A stretch of DNA of 64,000 bases, taken from the NCBI GenBank assembly GCA_963169105.1, contig OY720636.1:80216123-80280122 (forward strand), given 5' to 3'. The position numbers were made by a program, and so were the translations under genes. Origin of the DNA: Ceriagrion tenellum (Eukaryota; Arthropoda; Insecta; Odonata; Coenagrionidae). Below are positions 9,216 to 19,954 of this stretch, piece by piece. The notes below the pieces were generated by a model, which saw only the letters and a list, made by a program, of their open reading frames with translations, made no database searches and had not been told where the DNA came from. Position 1 is the stretch's first letter, and every line of letters begins with the position of its first letter.

Positions 9216-10002
9216 TGACAGTCAAAACGTGTGTTATACAAAGTTGTAATGAAGTGGAGAGTACGAAATTATACAATATCTCGCCTGGAACAGTGGAATC
9301 CAATGAATAGCCGTCCGTATTTCCCCAAACGTCAGTTTCATATAGCAGGGTCACAAAAACTAGTGCTTGTGAAGGCTTAAGGAATTTAAGCGTTGCAACA
9401 TGGATTCTTAACTCCTAAGTCCCACATAATTTGACTATTTGGCTCCTCTCGACTGTTGTGCCTTCCCTAATCTCTGTAACCTCCACTTCTATCTCATAAT
9501 TCACTTTCCTCTCCTGTGATTTCCTTGGCCGTCCTATGTAGGCCAGTGTTTCTCCAATTTTGTCCGCTTACGACACCGTGGCCCACGAGCCAAAGCCATA
9601 CGGTGGCTAATAGTGCCATAAGAATGCCGTTGTAGTCCGCCCTCGGTCATAGTCGTTTTATTTTATGATAGGACCTTAATAGAGGCTGTCTATTTTCCGA
9701 GAATCAACATGCGCTGATCTAAGTGCCAAAATTTCACTGTGGTAAAGTCATGAGGTGAGACCGGGAATCGAAATCGGGTCCCTTGATATCGCGTTGAGTG
9801 CGATAATAGGTTACATTCCGTAGATTTTGTTGGGATTTTTTAAGGTGGTTGTGGCAGTTATCTTTATGTCATCGAGTGAACATTTTAATATGTTTTCAGA
9901 TCGATCGGAGTTTCACTGAAGTTCATCTTTAAAAATAGCCTTAGGAAATGACCATACTTGTAGTAGTAAAAGTGATTAACATCTGTTTTTCAAAATTTTC
10001 GT
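9216..10002. other. Unassigned sequence, possible tRNA-like relic on minus strand
   Basis: The complement of about 9755-9815 reads GGGACCCGATTTCGATTCCCGG, with a box-B-like core TTCGATTCCC, and may be a decayed tRNA-derived SINE head. Nothing else is recognised. Confidence 0.3.
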
Positions 10003-10559
10003 CTTGAGGTAGTCCGAGCGAGATAGTTCCCTAGTCATAATAGAAACCATATTCGAATTATACGTTTTAATTTCATCAGCTGTAGGACACATCAATTAAA
10101 TATTGCATTATTAATGGTGCACTAATATAGTTTTATATGACAGAAATTGTAAGTAATTTATTGAAAATATCTAAATATGTCTGTAACTTGACTAATTTTT
10201 TTCACGCGGTGCGTTTGAAACTTCTTCAAAACGGAAGGTTATTTGTGATAACCAAGAATCTGCTGTGGTGGCAATATGATTAATTTGCATATATGATTGA
10301 GAAAACATACACACTACGCACTGTTAGTTTTTTTACGACATCTAAGTGTTAGAAATACCTCATTTTGTAAATAATGTCTCTCTGGATAGCAATACACGTA
10401 CCATTACCCATGTAAAAGGGCTGGTATTTTTTGGCAAATATCTCCGAAAGTATTGTGTCAAGGGGTAGAATTTTGGTGTCATTGGATAGTTGAGATACGT
10501 ATCTTTAAAATGAGATCAAATTCATTGATTTCTAAATAAAATGATTTAAACTACCTTAA
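10003..10559 (-). mobile_element. TTAAGGTAGTTTGAGCGA TIR family, reverse copy, near full length
   Basis: The left end CTTGAGGTAGTCCGAGCGAGATAGTTCCCTAGTCAT and the right end AAATGATTTAAACTACCTTAA are the inverted family termini. The interior is the complement of the 33981-34543 copy (CAGCTGTAGGACACAT.., GGGCTGGTATTTTTTGGCAAATATCTCCGA). Length is about 557 bp, the family's full size. No coding capacity. Confidence 0.85.
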
Positions 10560-10664
10560 ACTACACATTGTTTTCACTTGGGTTAACGTTGCAGAATTCA
10601 AAATGGTAAAATGAAATCAGTGGAAAAGCACTAGTTGTATTCTTTAAGTATCGATAATATCTAC

Positions 10665-10890
10665 ATCTACGTAATACCCTGCGAGCCGCCGCAAGGGGGT
10701 GTCGCAGGGGGTGTTAGGACACCAGCCGTGTAAATACATAAGGGATTAGGTTTTGGAAGGTGAAGTGGTGACGTGTATTATAAAAGTGTATTTTATGGAG
10801 CTCAGTTTTTATTGTGGTCGCTTGTTGTGCGCAGAAAAAACGAATACCTATCTGTTCGGCAATGTATCTCTCTTTATTATGATTATCTCT
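10665..10890 (-). mobile_element. CR1-like LINE, 3' end with last codons
   Basis: Read on the minus strand it ends with the 3' tail ..GCGGCGGCTCGCAGGGTATTACGTAGATGTAGAT. Upstream is the 3' UTR, with TGAGCTCCA..AATACAC and CACCTTCCAAAACCTAATCCC as in 32830-32890. Further upstream are remnants of the C-terminal codons (GACCACAATAAAAACTGA, ..DHNKN stop). It is 5' truncated. Confidence 0.85.
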
Positions 10891-11028
10891 ATTATTTTAT
10901 GATCATATAAACTTCCAGGAAATGAAGCCTGAATTTGAACTGTGTATATGATAATTGTTGGGCCCAGAATTTATAAAGATTTCGGAAACACTGTCTCTGG
11001 CGTTTCTCGGTAGATCTCCATAATAATG
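10891..11028. other. Spacer
   Basis: AT-rich sequence between a LINE tail and a palindrome; nothing recognised. Confidence 0.4.
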
Positions 11029-11190
11029 AACGAAAAACAAGTAGGTACTCGGTTGTGATTCCACACGTAATGTTAAGCGACACGACGTAGGTTTCCATAC
11101 ATTAAGCCATCATCAGGATATGCCGAAGCATAGGTCGTGTTGCTTTAAATAGTGTGTGGAATCATAACCGAGTACCTACTTGTTTTTCAT
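11029..11190. mobile_element. Foldback element with decayed hammerhead-like core
   Basis: Palindrome: CGAAAAACAAGTAGGTACTCGGTTGTGATTCCACAC at the left is answered by GTGTGGAATCATAACCGAGTACCTACTTGTTTTTC at the right, about 50 bp per arm. On the minus strand the centre reads CCTGATGATGGC, then GGAAACCTACGTC. On the + strand the other arm has GCCGAAGCATAGGTCGTGTTGC. Together they point to an ancestral CTGATGA, helix, GAAA, ACCTAGGT, C layout. Stem II is lost in both arms, so activity is unlikely. Confidence 0.7.
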
Positions 11191-12379
11191 GCATTGTTAT
11201 AGTTTCACTAATTTCTCTAAGAACGGAAGCGTCTTTTCTTTTGCTGCGGCGTGGTTTCCATTCCGAGGAAATAGTAGGAGAGAGAGAGAGGGAGAGCGAG
11301 AGATGCTTATTTTTTTAATAGGGATCCATTCGTAACTCGGTAGACGAGAAGGAGAAAATGTAACTATAGGGCGAACGGTGAGTGGTGTATAATCAGCGGA
11401 GGGTTAAGCAACTGAAAGCAATCATTACGAGGGAATAACCTCTTGTCCGTTGCCATTTAAACCCTAATCCATCTTTGGCTTTGTTTCGCGTGCCTCCCCT
11501 TCTTGTTTATCTCGAACGTATACATCTTTCACCAACTCCAAGCCATTGGTGGTCTTCCCTTCGGCATATTTCCCCTCTCCCCCTCTCCTTCCCCGCCCAG
11601 TTCGCCGTCTCCTCATTCCTTCATCTCCCCCTTCCCCTCTGCTAATACCCTTTCCTCCTCCTCGCCTGTACCCCTCTCTTTTTCCATTCACTTCGGGTCT
11701 CCTCCCGTTCCCTTCACCATCCCTCCCCCCCTCATCTCCCCCCCCTCCTGCCCCCGTCACGACCTCACGTCACAACTTTCATTCGACGCCGCCGTCGGAA
11801 AACGTCGGAGAGGAATATACACATATATATATATTTTTTTTTTCCCCCATCCATTATCCTTTCGTATCTGTGCCGTAATAAACTCCCTATGGCTTAATGT
11901 CAAGTCGCCGGGGAAATTGTTTTTTTAAATGTTTTTATGGGAATTTCTCTCTCTTCCAAGTTTTGACGGAAAATGTCTTATTGCCTATGACCTAACCGGA
12001 TAACCTACAAGAGAGACTCGTGTCGGAGTTGACCCTAAAGGTTTTTATTTCGTATTTCCATGGCGGCTAATTCCAAGCGGTTTTTTTATGCGGAATTGGC
12101 GTATTGATATTTTTAATTCGGTGACTAAAACGCTGAAAAACTTCATCACGGAGAATTTCGTGTGTACTGCCTCCGTACGACAGTTAGTGACAAGATTAGT
12201 TGGCAATGACTACTGGTTGTAGACTTTGAAGTTCCGAATTTTGATGGGAATGGTACTGCCTCACAGCGATGCAAATTTGCGGTAATACTTCTTTTGATTT
12301 TGCTCTTTTTTGTCGCCCTTGATGTTCCGGCTGGTTTGAGTGTTTTCTGGATTGCTGCTATTCCGCGTGAAAGTTGAAT
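11191..12379. other. Pyrimidine-rich low-complexity block and unassigned sequence
   Basis: 11270-11300 is a GA-rich run and 11560-11760 is almost pure C/T with some G. Long open frames on both strands (up to about 140 codons) arise from this composition and contain only P/S/L or G/R/E-rich strings. I reject them as genes. Nothing else is recognised. Confidence 0.5.
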
Positions 12380-12450
12380 CTTAAGGTAGTTTGAGCGAGA
12401 TATTTCCCTAGTCATAATGGAGACTATCTTCGAGTTATAAATTTTAATTT
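12380..12450 (-). mobile_element. Fragment of the GGTAGTTTGAGCGA TIR family
   Basis: CTTAAGGTAGTTTGAGCGAGATATTTCCCTAGTCATAATGG is the right-hand terminus of the family in reverse orientation. It is cut after about 70 bp, where CR1-like LINE sequence begins. Confidence 0.75.
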
Positions 12451-13310
12451 CAACGAACGAGTTCTTGTGCCTATCTGATCGGCAGTGAATCTCTCTTATT
12501 TTATCGCAACTGTCAGACCTAGAGATGTAGTGAGGCGTCATTATAATATTCTCTGCGCCGATCTGAGACACACCAGTTCTGAATTTCTCAAGCAAGCTAA
12601 GCGTGCAGCCTTCGAGTCTCTAGGGGCTCCTACCTTAATACCTCTAATAGTTCTGAAACACTATATGTTCCCTCGTAGCAGTTTTTAACGAAGCACGCTG
12701 CTTTCTTTTGTATTTTATTAATATTTTTGGTTAAATCTTTATGACCAGGGTCCCAAATGCTCGCGGCGTATTCGAGGTGTGGCCTAACCAGAGTGAGGTA
12801 CCATCTCTCTTTTACTTTTTCATCCAAGGACCTTCCAGTTATACGCTTAACAAGACCTCGCTTCTTTAATGTATTTTATTAATATTTTTGGTTAAATCTT
12901 TATGACCAGGATCCCAAATGCTCTCGGCGTATTCTAGGTGTGGCCTAACCAGAGCGAAGTACCATCTCTCTTTTACTTTTTCATCCGAGGACCTTCCAGT
13001 TATACGCTTAACAAGACCTCGCTTCTTTAATGTATTTTATTAATATTTTTGGTTAAATCTTTATGACCAGGATCCCAAATGCTCTCGGCGTATTCTAGGT
13101 GTGGCCTAACCAGAGCGAAGTACCATCTCTCTTTTACTTTTTCATCCGAGGACCTTCCAGTTATACGCTTAACAAGACCTCGCTTCTTTAATGCGTTGCC
13201 GTATATGTTTTTTATGTGTGTTCCCCACAATGTATCAGAAGTTAAGGTAAATCCAAGATATTTTACTGTATCTGAAGATTTAATGTTTACTCCGAGAGTA
13301 TGAAGTCCGG
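12440..13310 (-). mobile_element. CR1-like LINE fragment with internal 161-bp triplication
   Basis: Translating the minus strand gives pieces of the reverse-transcriptase C-terminal region: VKYLGFTLTSDTLWGTHIKN near the 13300 end, then KKRGLVKRITGRSSDEKVK, ERWYFALVRPHLEYAESIWD and KDLTKNINKI. The last three motifs occur three times because a 161-bp unit is repeated head to tail (about 12710-12870, 12871-13031, 13032-13192). Copies 2 and 3 are nearly identical, and 161 is not a multiple of three, so the frame breaks at each junction. Downstream codons (ENIIMTPHYISRSD) lead to about 12440. The 3' UTR is missing. Confidence 0.9.
12710..13192 (-). repeat. Three head-to-tail copies of a 161-bp LINE segment
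   Basis: The anchor TGTATTTTATTAATATTTTT occurs at 12709, 12870 and 13031, spaced exactly 161 bp. Copies 2 and 3 appear identical by eye over most of their length; copy 1 differs at several sites (for example CTCGCGGCG against CTCTCGGCG). Confidence 0.9.
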
Positions 13311-14019
13311 GAGGGGGAGGGTGGGATAGGGTGCGTGGAGTTCTTTGCCGGAGGTTAGTGGTGAATAAAAAGAACTCCGTAAAGTAGTGAAAACGCGAAA
13401 TTAAAAAAAAAATATGTTAGGCAGCATTTAGCCTAATGTTACTCATTACAGTGAAATTTTACATGCTTTATGAGAACAGTATTAAGAAGCGCAGGTTCCT
13501 CCAAAAAACATCAGTTCAGACAAAAAATCAGAAAAAACTAACACGGATGTTTTATTCGAGGAAACTAGCCCGTGGTAAGGATCATATTGTGTAATTTCCC
13601 TCTCTTTCAAACCACCTCCTGATTGTTTATTTCCTCTTTAATGCCGTTTCGTGGATTGTCTGTTTGGGTTGCAGAACTGCAGATTATATCGCAGCTTATT
13701 ACCCGGTCCCACTTGCTCCTTGATTGGCACTCTTTAAGATTGTCTGGCGTCGCCGCCGCAGCTGATGAGCGGAGGCCGGGATTTTTCCAAGTGCCCCCTG
13801 AGGGGTCATAGAGGAGGTAGGGGGTGGATTTTCTCTCCACGCGCCCCCTCCTAACCCCCCCCCCCCACCCCCGTGTCGATTGGCCGTGTCTTCATCAGAA
13901 GCGGGTCGATTTGCGGAGTCAGACACTGGCGGCGCGTCCATTTATAGTTGAGAGTCGCGGTTGTGTTTCTGTGGACCCGTAGGAGGGAGGCTCTCGACTC
14001 TCTCTTCCAGGCAAAGTTG
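13311..14019. other. Unassigned sequence with a poly-C tract
   Basis: It includes a CpG-rich stretch around 13740-13930 and a run of about 14 C at 13856-13869. Frames open on both strands are compositional. A TCTCTTCCAG at 14001-14010 resembles a splice acceptor but no donor follows. Confidence 0.4.
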
Positions 14020-14600
14020 TAACAACGTCTTTAAAAGCACCTTCCGAGAAATCGTTTTATGATGAGCAACTCCCAATCCTCTCCATGAATGAAAGCTTGG
14101 TCCTAATCGTCTCCGACTGACTTCATTTCACCCTTCTTAACGAGTTGTTTATTTACAGCAGCCGCGTTTCCATTAAGCTAGTTTGAGCGAAGTATCATTC
14201 CAGGCAGAAATCTTTTTATAGAGAAATATCTCACCCTTCCAATGACTCCAAAAATTCCACCCTCTACCGCCTTAATTTCAGAGATATTTGCCAACAAAAC
14301 GGAAAACCATATAAACGTCTTTAAAAGTACCTTCGAGAAAACTCTTTATGATGAGCGACTCCCAGTCCTCTCCATGAATGAAAGCTTGGTCCTAATTGTC
14401 TCCGACCGACTTCATTTCACCCTGCTTAACGAGTTGTTTATTAACAGCAGCCGCGTTTCCATTAAGCTAGTTTGAGCGAAGTATCATTTCAGGCAGAAAT
14501 CAATTAATGTGGTTTCTAAAGAGGAGTATCTCATCCTTCAAAATGACACCAAAAATTCCACTCTTTTCCGCCTTAATTTCCGAGATATTTGCCAAGAAGC
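14020..14600. repeat. Tandem segmental duplication, ~290-bp unit
   Basis: AACGTCTTTAAAAGYACCTTC..GAGAAA..TTTATGATGAGC..CTCCCARTCCTCTCCATGAATG..GCAGCCGCGTTTCCATTAAGC occurs at about 14024 and again 290 bp later at 14314. Each copy includes the left ~135 bp of the GGTAGTTTGAGCGA TIR family. The two copies differ by scattered substitutions and small indels. Confidence 0.85.
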
Positions 14601-14830
14601 CCCAGCCCTTTATGTGTGGGAAATGGTACGTGTAGGTATACACTCCAGAGAGACATTATTTTTAAAATAATGAGGGATTCCTAACGCCTAGATTTCGTCG
14701 AAAAATTGAGTGCGTTCTGTGCATGTTTTCTCATTAAAAAAAATAATCATGTATTTACCGCGGTATTTAAAAAAATTCCGTTGTGAAGTAGTTTTCAATG
14801 AGTGTGATCGCTCTTTGGGTGGTGTCAAAT
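14456..14830 (+). mobile_element. TTAAGGTAGTTTGAGCGA TIR family, 3'-truncated copy
   Basis: It starts ATTAAGCTAGTTTGAGCGAAGTATCATTTCAGG and continues with family landmarks: CCAGCCCTTTATGTGTGGGAAATGG, CCAGAGAGACATTATTT, CTCATTAAAAAAAATAATCATG, CCGTTGTGAAGTAGTTTT. It then fades at about 14830. A shorter copy of the same left end lies at about 14170-14300, inside the tandem duplication. Confidence 0.75.
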
Positions 14831-16022
14831 ATTTAGAGCCTTACTATGGATGATTCGGGCTTAGTGACTTTTTCGTGCAGGAATAATCAAAAAAGATTCC
14901 TGGCTTAGTTTTGCTAATAATAGAACAATTTATTTAATAGAATATTTCAAACAATGAGAATGAGATAAGATGGCTGCGATCCTTGACTGACGTCGTAGGA
15001 GTATGTCCTTCACCGGAGTTGAGGAGACGGGAGAGGACTGCTAGAAGGTTGCAACGAGGCGAAGTGCAGGGACGACCGTCAGCAGAGAGAGCGAGAGAGC
15101 AGGCACTCCGTGCGGCGAGGCCGGGCGAAAACAGCTGGTTTGCCGCGCACGCGCGATGGGCCGCAGCAGACGACGCAAGAGTTCGCGACACGCTCAGACA
15201 GTGATATAAATATGGCAAGCAGTATGTTAATAATATAGAAACGAGTTCTTACGGCGTGTATAAATTTATAAGGGTGAAACTCAAATAACCGTAAGCAATG
15301 TTTATCGTACCGTAAACATGGTTTAAGTAAGGTCTCTCCATGTTTTTGGGTATCGGAGGTTCATCCTTATTAAGCAGCATGTTTCACGTCAATACTGGGA
15401 CTTATATTTTCAATATTTACTTGGAAACAGGCATAATTTTCTAGGATATGGCATATGTTTGCATCGACTTCCACTTTAAGTGGACGGTTATCAGTGTAAT
15501 GTCGCACGATTCTTGAGAAACTGCATTTTTTATTTATGCGAAGTGAGAATTTCCAAGTCAAAGCCCTAAGTATTTGGCCCGTGATTCCTCCTTTTCCAAC
15601 GGTGTCGTTAATACTCTTTCTAATACTTGAATTATTCATGTTCTCTCTGGAGTGGTGTCGGAGTTAAAATCGATCGTTGAAGAGCGATACCTTTTAACGC
15701 GATAGCATGCGTGGATTTGATGAAATAATTTGGCCCCACGGAATTCCACATCCTCCTTTCACCCGAAAATAGTCTTGAGGTCGAAGGACGAACTTCTTTC
15801 TAGCCGGGAGGGGGGGTGAGGGTTAAATTCCTCCCTCTCATTCCTGCTCAGATCGCGGTGGTCTGTCTCTGAGAGAAGACGCCCCTTTTGAGCGACCACA
15901 CGCACGCTCTTGTCAAACATTCACGGAAGCGTCGGAGGAGATCATCGTGCGGTGCCAAAAGTTCAAACGTGCCCCGGGTTTGTCCCGTAACGGCGAGGGC
16001 TCGACGCCACCTTTGGATAGAA
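14831..16022. other. Unassigned sequence with a CpG-rich island (~14990-15200)
   Basis: About 200 bp of strongly CpG- and GC-rich sequence (GCGGCGAGGCCGGGCG.., GCCGCGCACGCGCGATGGGC) stands out from the AT-rich surroundings. All frames are open there and none is recognisable. It could be a regulatory island, or an LTR or other element I cannot identify. The remainder is unassigned. Confidence 0.35.
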
Positions 16023-16640
16023 TTGAATAGAATAATCGTTTATTTTACCCTGGGACAGGTCCCTTAGAGCAAGAATACAAAAATCATATATTAATATAGC
16101 AGCGACGTAATGAACTAATTAACATATTATTTAATTCAAATAAAAAAATTAATAGAGCTTATTAATATGCACTATAACAAAAAGACAAAAACAGCTATTC
16201 TCATTGAAAAACAATAATTTTACATGTTAATCAGCTGAACTCTGAGATAGGTAAAAATACAATCAATATATAAATATATGGTACAAGATAAAAAAAACAT
16301 AAACTGACCATGAGGAAAAAAAATAATTTTTTTCTAATAAAAAAAGAAAAAGAATAATAATTATAAAAAGGAAATTGGCAATGCGAACTGAGTCCCGACC
16401 AGGCTAAACTATTCAGGAAAACATTCATTTTTTAAAATTTCATACAATTTAGATTTGAAAATTTCCATCGAGCGAGATTTCCTTACGTCGATTGGAATGG
16501 AATTCCAAAGTTGTGAGGCGGCCACGACAAACGACTTATGTAATGTAGTGGTTCGGTGAGTCGGAAGTTGAAGGTTACTTGGATCGGAATAAAGGAGGGA
16601 GAAGTTCGCATCGGAAATGCCGCTTTGTTTTTTCTTGTCT
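16023..16640 (-). mobile_element. LINE 3' end, WNSIP-type C-terminus
   Basis: On the minus strand 16640-16409 encodes about 77 residues, including DANFSLLYSDPSNLQLPTH, AASQLWNSIPIDVRKSRSM and EIFKSKLYEILKNECFPE before a stop at 16409-16411. The LWNSIP..DVRKS..FKSKL pattern is the usual C-terminal tail of arthropod non-LTR retrotransposon polyproteins (jockey/CR1 type). An A/T-rich 3' UTR runs to about 16023. It is strongly 5' truncated, and differs from the DHNKN-ending LINEs elsewhere in the window. Confidence 0.75.
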
Positions 16641-16889
16641 AATGGGGTTATAAATATGATGTAATATTCCTTATACCTCAGTTACCTGTTATTCAATAAT
16701 AATTTTTAGCTTATTTCGTGGGTTTAAGTCGAATTTAAAAAGTTAGGCCTCCTTTGCCGGCGTTTCGGAATATTGTTCACTCAGTCATTAGAATTAAAAC
16801 ATTCGTGTTTGAAGAGTGCCGTAAATGTAGAATGGTGGCATATTTATTGTGTTGGGCCTCAAATATATGTGCCCATTGGAATTAATTTT
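16641..16889. other. Spacer
   Basis: Nothing recognised. Confidence 0.4.
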
Positions 16890-17112
16890 GTGAACTTTTG
16901 ATTCCGAGACCTGGTGACGGCATAAAGTTTAATCTGAAACGCTGGCAAAGGAAAACTAACGTTTTGAATTTGACCTGTTTGCAAGGATAGGTCAGAATGG
17001 AGGAATTTATTGAAGCAGAGTTAGGTGTACAATTATGTATCAACGAGTGAAACATTTTGACTGTGCCTACCCCGGAAGGGAACGGCGTGATGGGTATGTA
17101 TATATATGAATT
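16890..17112 (-). mobile_element. LINE 3' end with GGGGTAGGCACAGTC motif
   Basis: It is the inverted copy of 30955-31140. Both contain TAGGCACAGTCAAAATGTTTC, CTCGTTRATACATAATTG, CACCTAACTCTGCTTCAAT and CCATTCTGACCTATCCTTGC when read in the 30955 orientation. In each copy the CCTTCCGGGGTAGGC side ends in a TATG/CATA microsatellite. That tail marks the 3' end of an RTE- or jockey-type retroelement; no protein remains. Confidence 0.65.
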
Positions 17113-19174
17113 TGACCTAAACCCTCGAAATATACTAATAGTCATTGTCTAAACAGAATAAACCTCCCTTGTAGAAGTTCTTGAAGAGGGTAAAGTTTTT
17201 CGAAACTCCTAACCCTTCCCGGATGTGGGTTCGTGTGATGACTAGAATACCGCCTTCTCTTTCAGTGGCGGATATTTCATTTTGGAAATCCTGATCGCTA
17301 CTGGTGTGCCCTGTTGGGAGCAACAAAATTGATCGTCAGTAGGAAAGGCTAACACCGGCGCCGAGTTTCTTTCCATATTTCCTCCATCCCCAGAATTATC
17401 TTCCTCTCACCAACCTACACTTGAAAGGAACGATTTTCAATTAGAAAATTGCACCACGCAGAAGGAAAGCCCGAGATTATTTGATTGTGAATATTTGTAT
17501 CGCCAACGAAGAAATTTAATCCGTTTGTCAGTCGTCTCCCCAAAACGTAGCTTACGGAGCTTAACTTCGCAGCTCACGTAGGATTTAATGGATTAGGCCA
17601 AGGTTTCCCGAACCGGGATGATCTGCTGTTTTTTTTTTGCTAAAACTTTGTGCACTTAGGGGATATTTTAGAAATAACGGCTTGATTTTAGGATCTTTTT
17701 AAATGAATATAAATGGATGGATGGAATAGTTTGAGTATTTTTTAAGTGATAAAGACTTGAATTAATAATAATTTAAAATCATATAGTTTAGGAATTTGTA
17801 AAAATAAATTTAAAAAAGTTTGTTTCCTTGTGCCATATGTTCACGGTGGTATGCTCTAAACTAGGAAGTGGCGGAGTTCTTGAATGCTTCGCAGTTGTTT
17901 TAACCCTCCTGGGGCAGAGCTTCTCCCGGAGTTCCTTTTGGTTAAACGCAAGATGGCTGAGATAACGGACAACCGCGTTTGTTGCTAATTTATCTTCTCT
18001 CCCAGTTTCGCTGCTCGTCGGGAGTTGAGGCTCGCGTAACGACTTTCACCCGCAATTCGCCCGTGGCGCCTAGGTGATACTCATCAATGGGAATCTTTCG
18101 AGTCCGTCTTTTTTTTCTACCCTCCCTCGCCTTACATGGCCTTAGAAACGGTGAAGAGAGCACGAAAGTATAGCGAGAAAGTTTACTTTGAGAGGGTCGG
18201 GGGAGGGCAAACTTAATGCCGTACTTAGAGGGGGGGGGGTATAATTATGGACATTGGAAAGTAAGTGTAATTACGACTTCCCGGGCGTGACAGGTCGGAT
18301 CTGTAAAGAGACGTTGACTCGAGCGGCTAAGCTAACCGCGTTTCAGAAAGGTGAAAGCTCGAAGCGACCGCTGATTTATCACTAAACTCACCCCTTTCTC
18401 CCGATCGACATTTTATCATAAGCATGAAAATGACGGTCGATTTTTCTTCCGATTCCAATGCGTGCGGTCAATATCGCGAAATGGGTTGGGCCGAGGATAT
18501 CGTTAGCCGCCCTAATGCGTTGCGGCGATCGATTGGTTGCGATTTGTCAAACTCTCTTACGAGAGTGCGTGTGCTCCGCGATTGTAATGTATCGAGATGA
18601 GGTCGAAGTTTGCCAATCGCGAAATCATTGACGGGAGCTTTCGCCGAAGCGAATTTTGCCCGACCAGTTTCTGTTGCCGCCGGCCGGCACGTGGGACAGC
18701 AGAGGTGATATTAGCCAAACGAAAATATAATAACAATAATAATAATTCAATTCATTTCAAGAATTATAGAGTAGTACAAAATTGGTAAACCCTAAGGATG
18801 AGCCTGTATCGGGGTAACTATTAGATAATCCATTCAAAAACAATAGCAACAAACGAAACATGATTAAAAGTTTGCAATCAAATGTTTTACATTCCAGTAA
18901 GGAATTAGAAAAAAATATGAAAAATTGACTTAGTGATATAGAGGGTGATCAATCTTGGTTGCAAAATAGGAGTCACATAATTACTTGGTCAGATAAACTT
19001 AGTATTACAATTACAAAAGCATTACAAAAACACATTTTTTTGCATTTAGTTCAATAAATATTACATGTAAATCACACAACAAAATCTCGATGTTTTTGTA
19101 GCTATTTACCCATTTTTTTATTTCATTTTTCATTTCAGATTTTGCCAAGATCTTTCAAAATGTCCATAAAAGTG
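17113..19174. other. Largely unique sequence, possible intronic regulatory DNA (17.9-18.7 kb)
   Basis: 17135-17326 on the minus strand reads a protein-like string (FQNEISATEREGGILVITRT) of unknown origin. 17880-18720 is moderately GC-rich and CpG-rich, with no repeats shared in this window and a CACGTG E-box near 18689. I see no exon with usable splice sites. The poly-T/poly-G irregularities (17628, 18231) are simple sequence. Confidence 0.35.
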
Positions 19175-19262
19175 CACTGCAGTTACATCTGCATTATGCC
19201 CTCCAAACCGCCTTAAGGTGGTATAATTTGGGGTGTATGGGCCATAATGGGGAAGGGATTAC
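19175..19262 (-). mobile_element. Decayed CR1-like LINE 3' end
   Basis: GTTACATCTGCATTATGCCCTCC..ACCGCCTTAAGGTGG..GGGGTGT aligns with the family's complement (CTACATCTACGTAATACCCTGCGAGCCGCC...GGGGGTGT). A pyrimidine tract and CAG just upstream (19110-19139) look like a splice acceptor but lead into this repeat. Confidence 0.55.
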
Positions 19263-19954
19263 TAGAAAATTTTCGTTTCTGGCTCGACCTAGTGAAAATT
19301 CACCGTAAAAATAAACAAGGCAATTATATTTTGGCGAAAGAATTAATTAAATGAAGTTTGTAATACTCGACCGGTGTTAATTAAATTTTCTATGAATCAC
19401 ATAGATCACGGTGAAATATTGAAATATTATATTAATTCTTTATTTCACCATTAATGAGTTCCGCCACATCTGCCTTATGACCTTCTCATTCGTGTCAATA
19501 CGTTCTCTGTTTTAATTAACGCATGATCTTTATCGATTCATGGCTGACATCGTCCGATTCATCTTCTCCTGATAATGTCTAAAATGTGACAAAAGCGGCC
19601 GTTCATCAAATAAAATCACAGAAAATACACATCATTCATTTATTTGTTAGGAATTGGAAGTTAAGCATCGAGATTTAGAGATGGTCAAATGCTTGGGTTA
19701 TTGTTAAATTTGTAAGACAGTCTAGTTCTTATTTTGATGCTCATGTCAAATTTTGTTATGTGGCCCGAGTAGTTTTATCAATCACCCGTCCAAAACCACG
19801 CGATTATTTTGTTTCTTATGCGTTCATTATTAGAATTGATTCCCTTAAGTCTTAGGGGCTGATTTACTATTGTATATGTCTCAGTGATTTTGAGAATTTA
19901 ATAATAGCGTAACTTTTTCATGAATTTGACGTCTAATTCTCTCAGGTTCATTTA
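19263..19954. other. Unassigned AT-rich sequence
   Basis: No gene or repeat recognised. Confidence 0.4.

Noticed and set aside
11464..11928. Overlapping 98-141-codon frames on both strands
   Set aside because: Pure consequence of a polypyrimidine tract; the residues are only P/S/L/F or G/R/E.
13761..13790. Other CTGATGA occurrences (also 26483, 27075, 27231, 34463) as ribozymes
   Set aside because: No GAAA at the right distance and no pairing stem II.
14001..14130. Acceptor-like TCTTCCAG with an open frame KVVTTSLKAPSEKSFYDEQL
   Set aside because: It falls in a tandem duplication linked to a transposon end, and no donor is present.
19110..19260. Excellent polypyrimidine tract plus CATTTCAG followed by a 54-codon open frame
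   Set aside because: The sequence downstream is a decayed CR1-like LINE 3' end (ACATCTGCATTATGCCCTCC), and no consensus donor follows.
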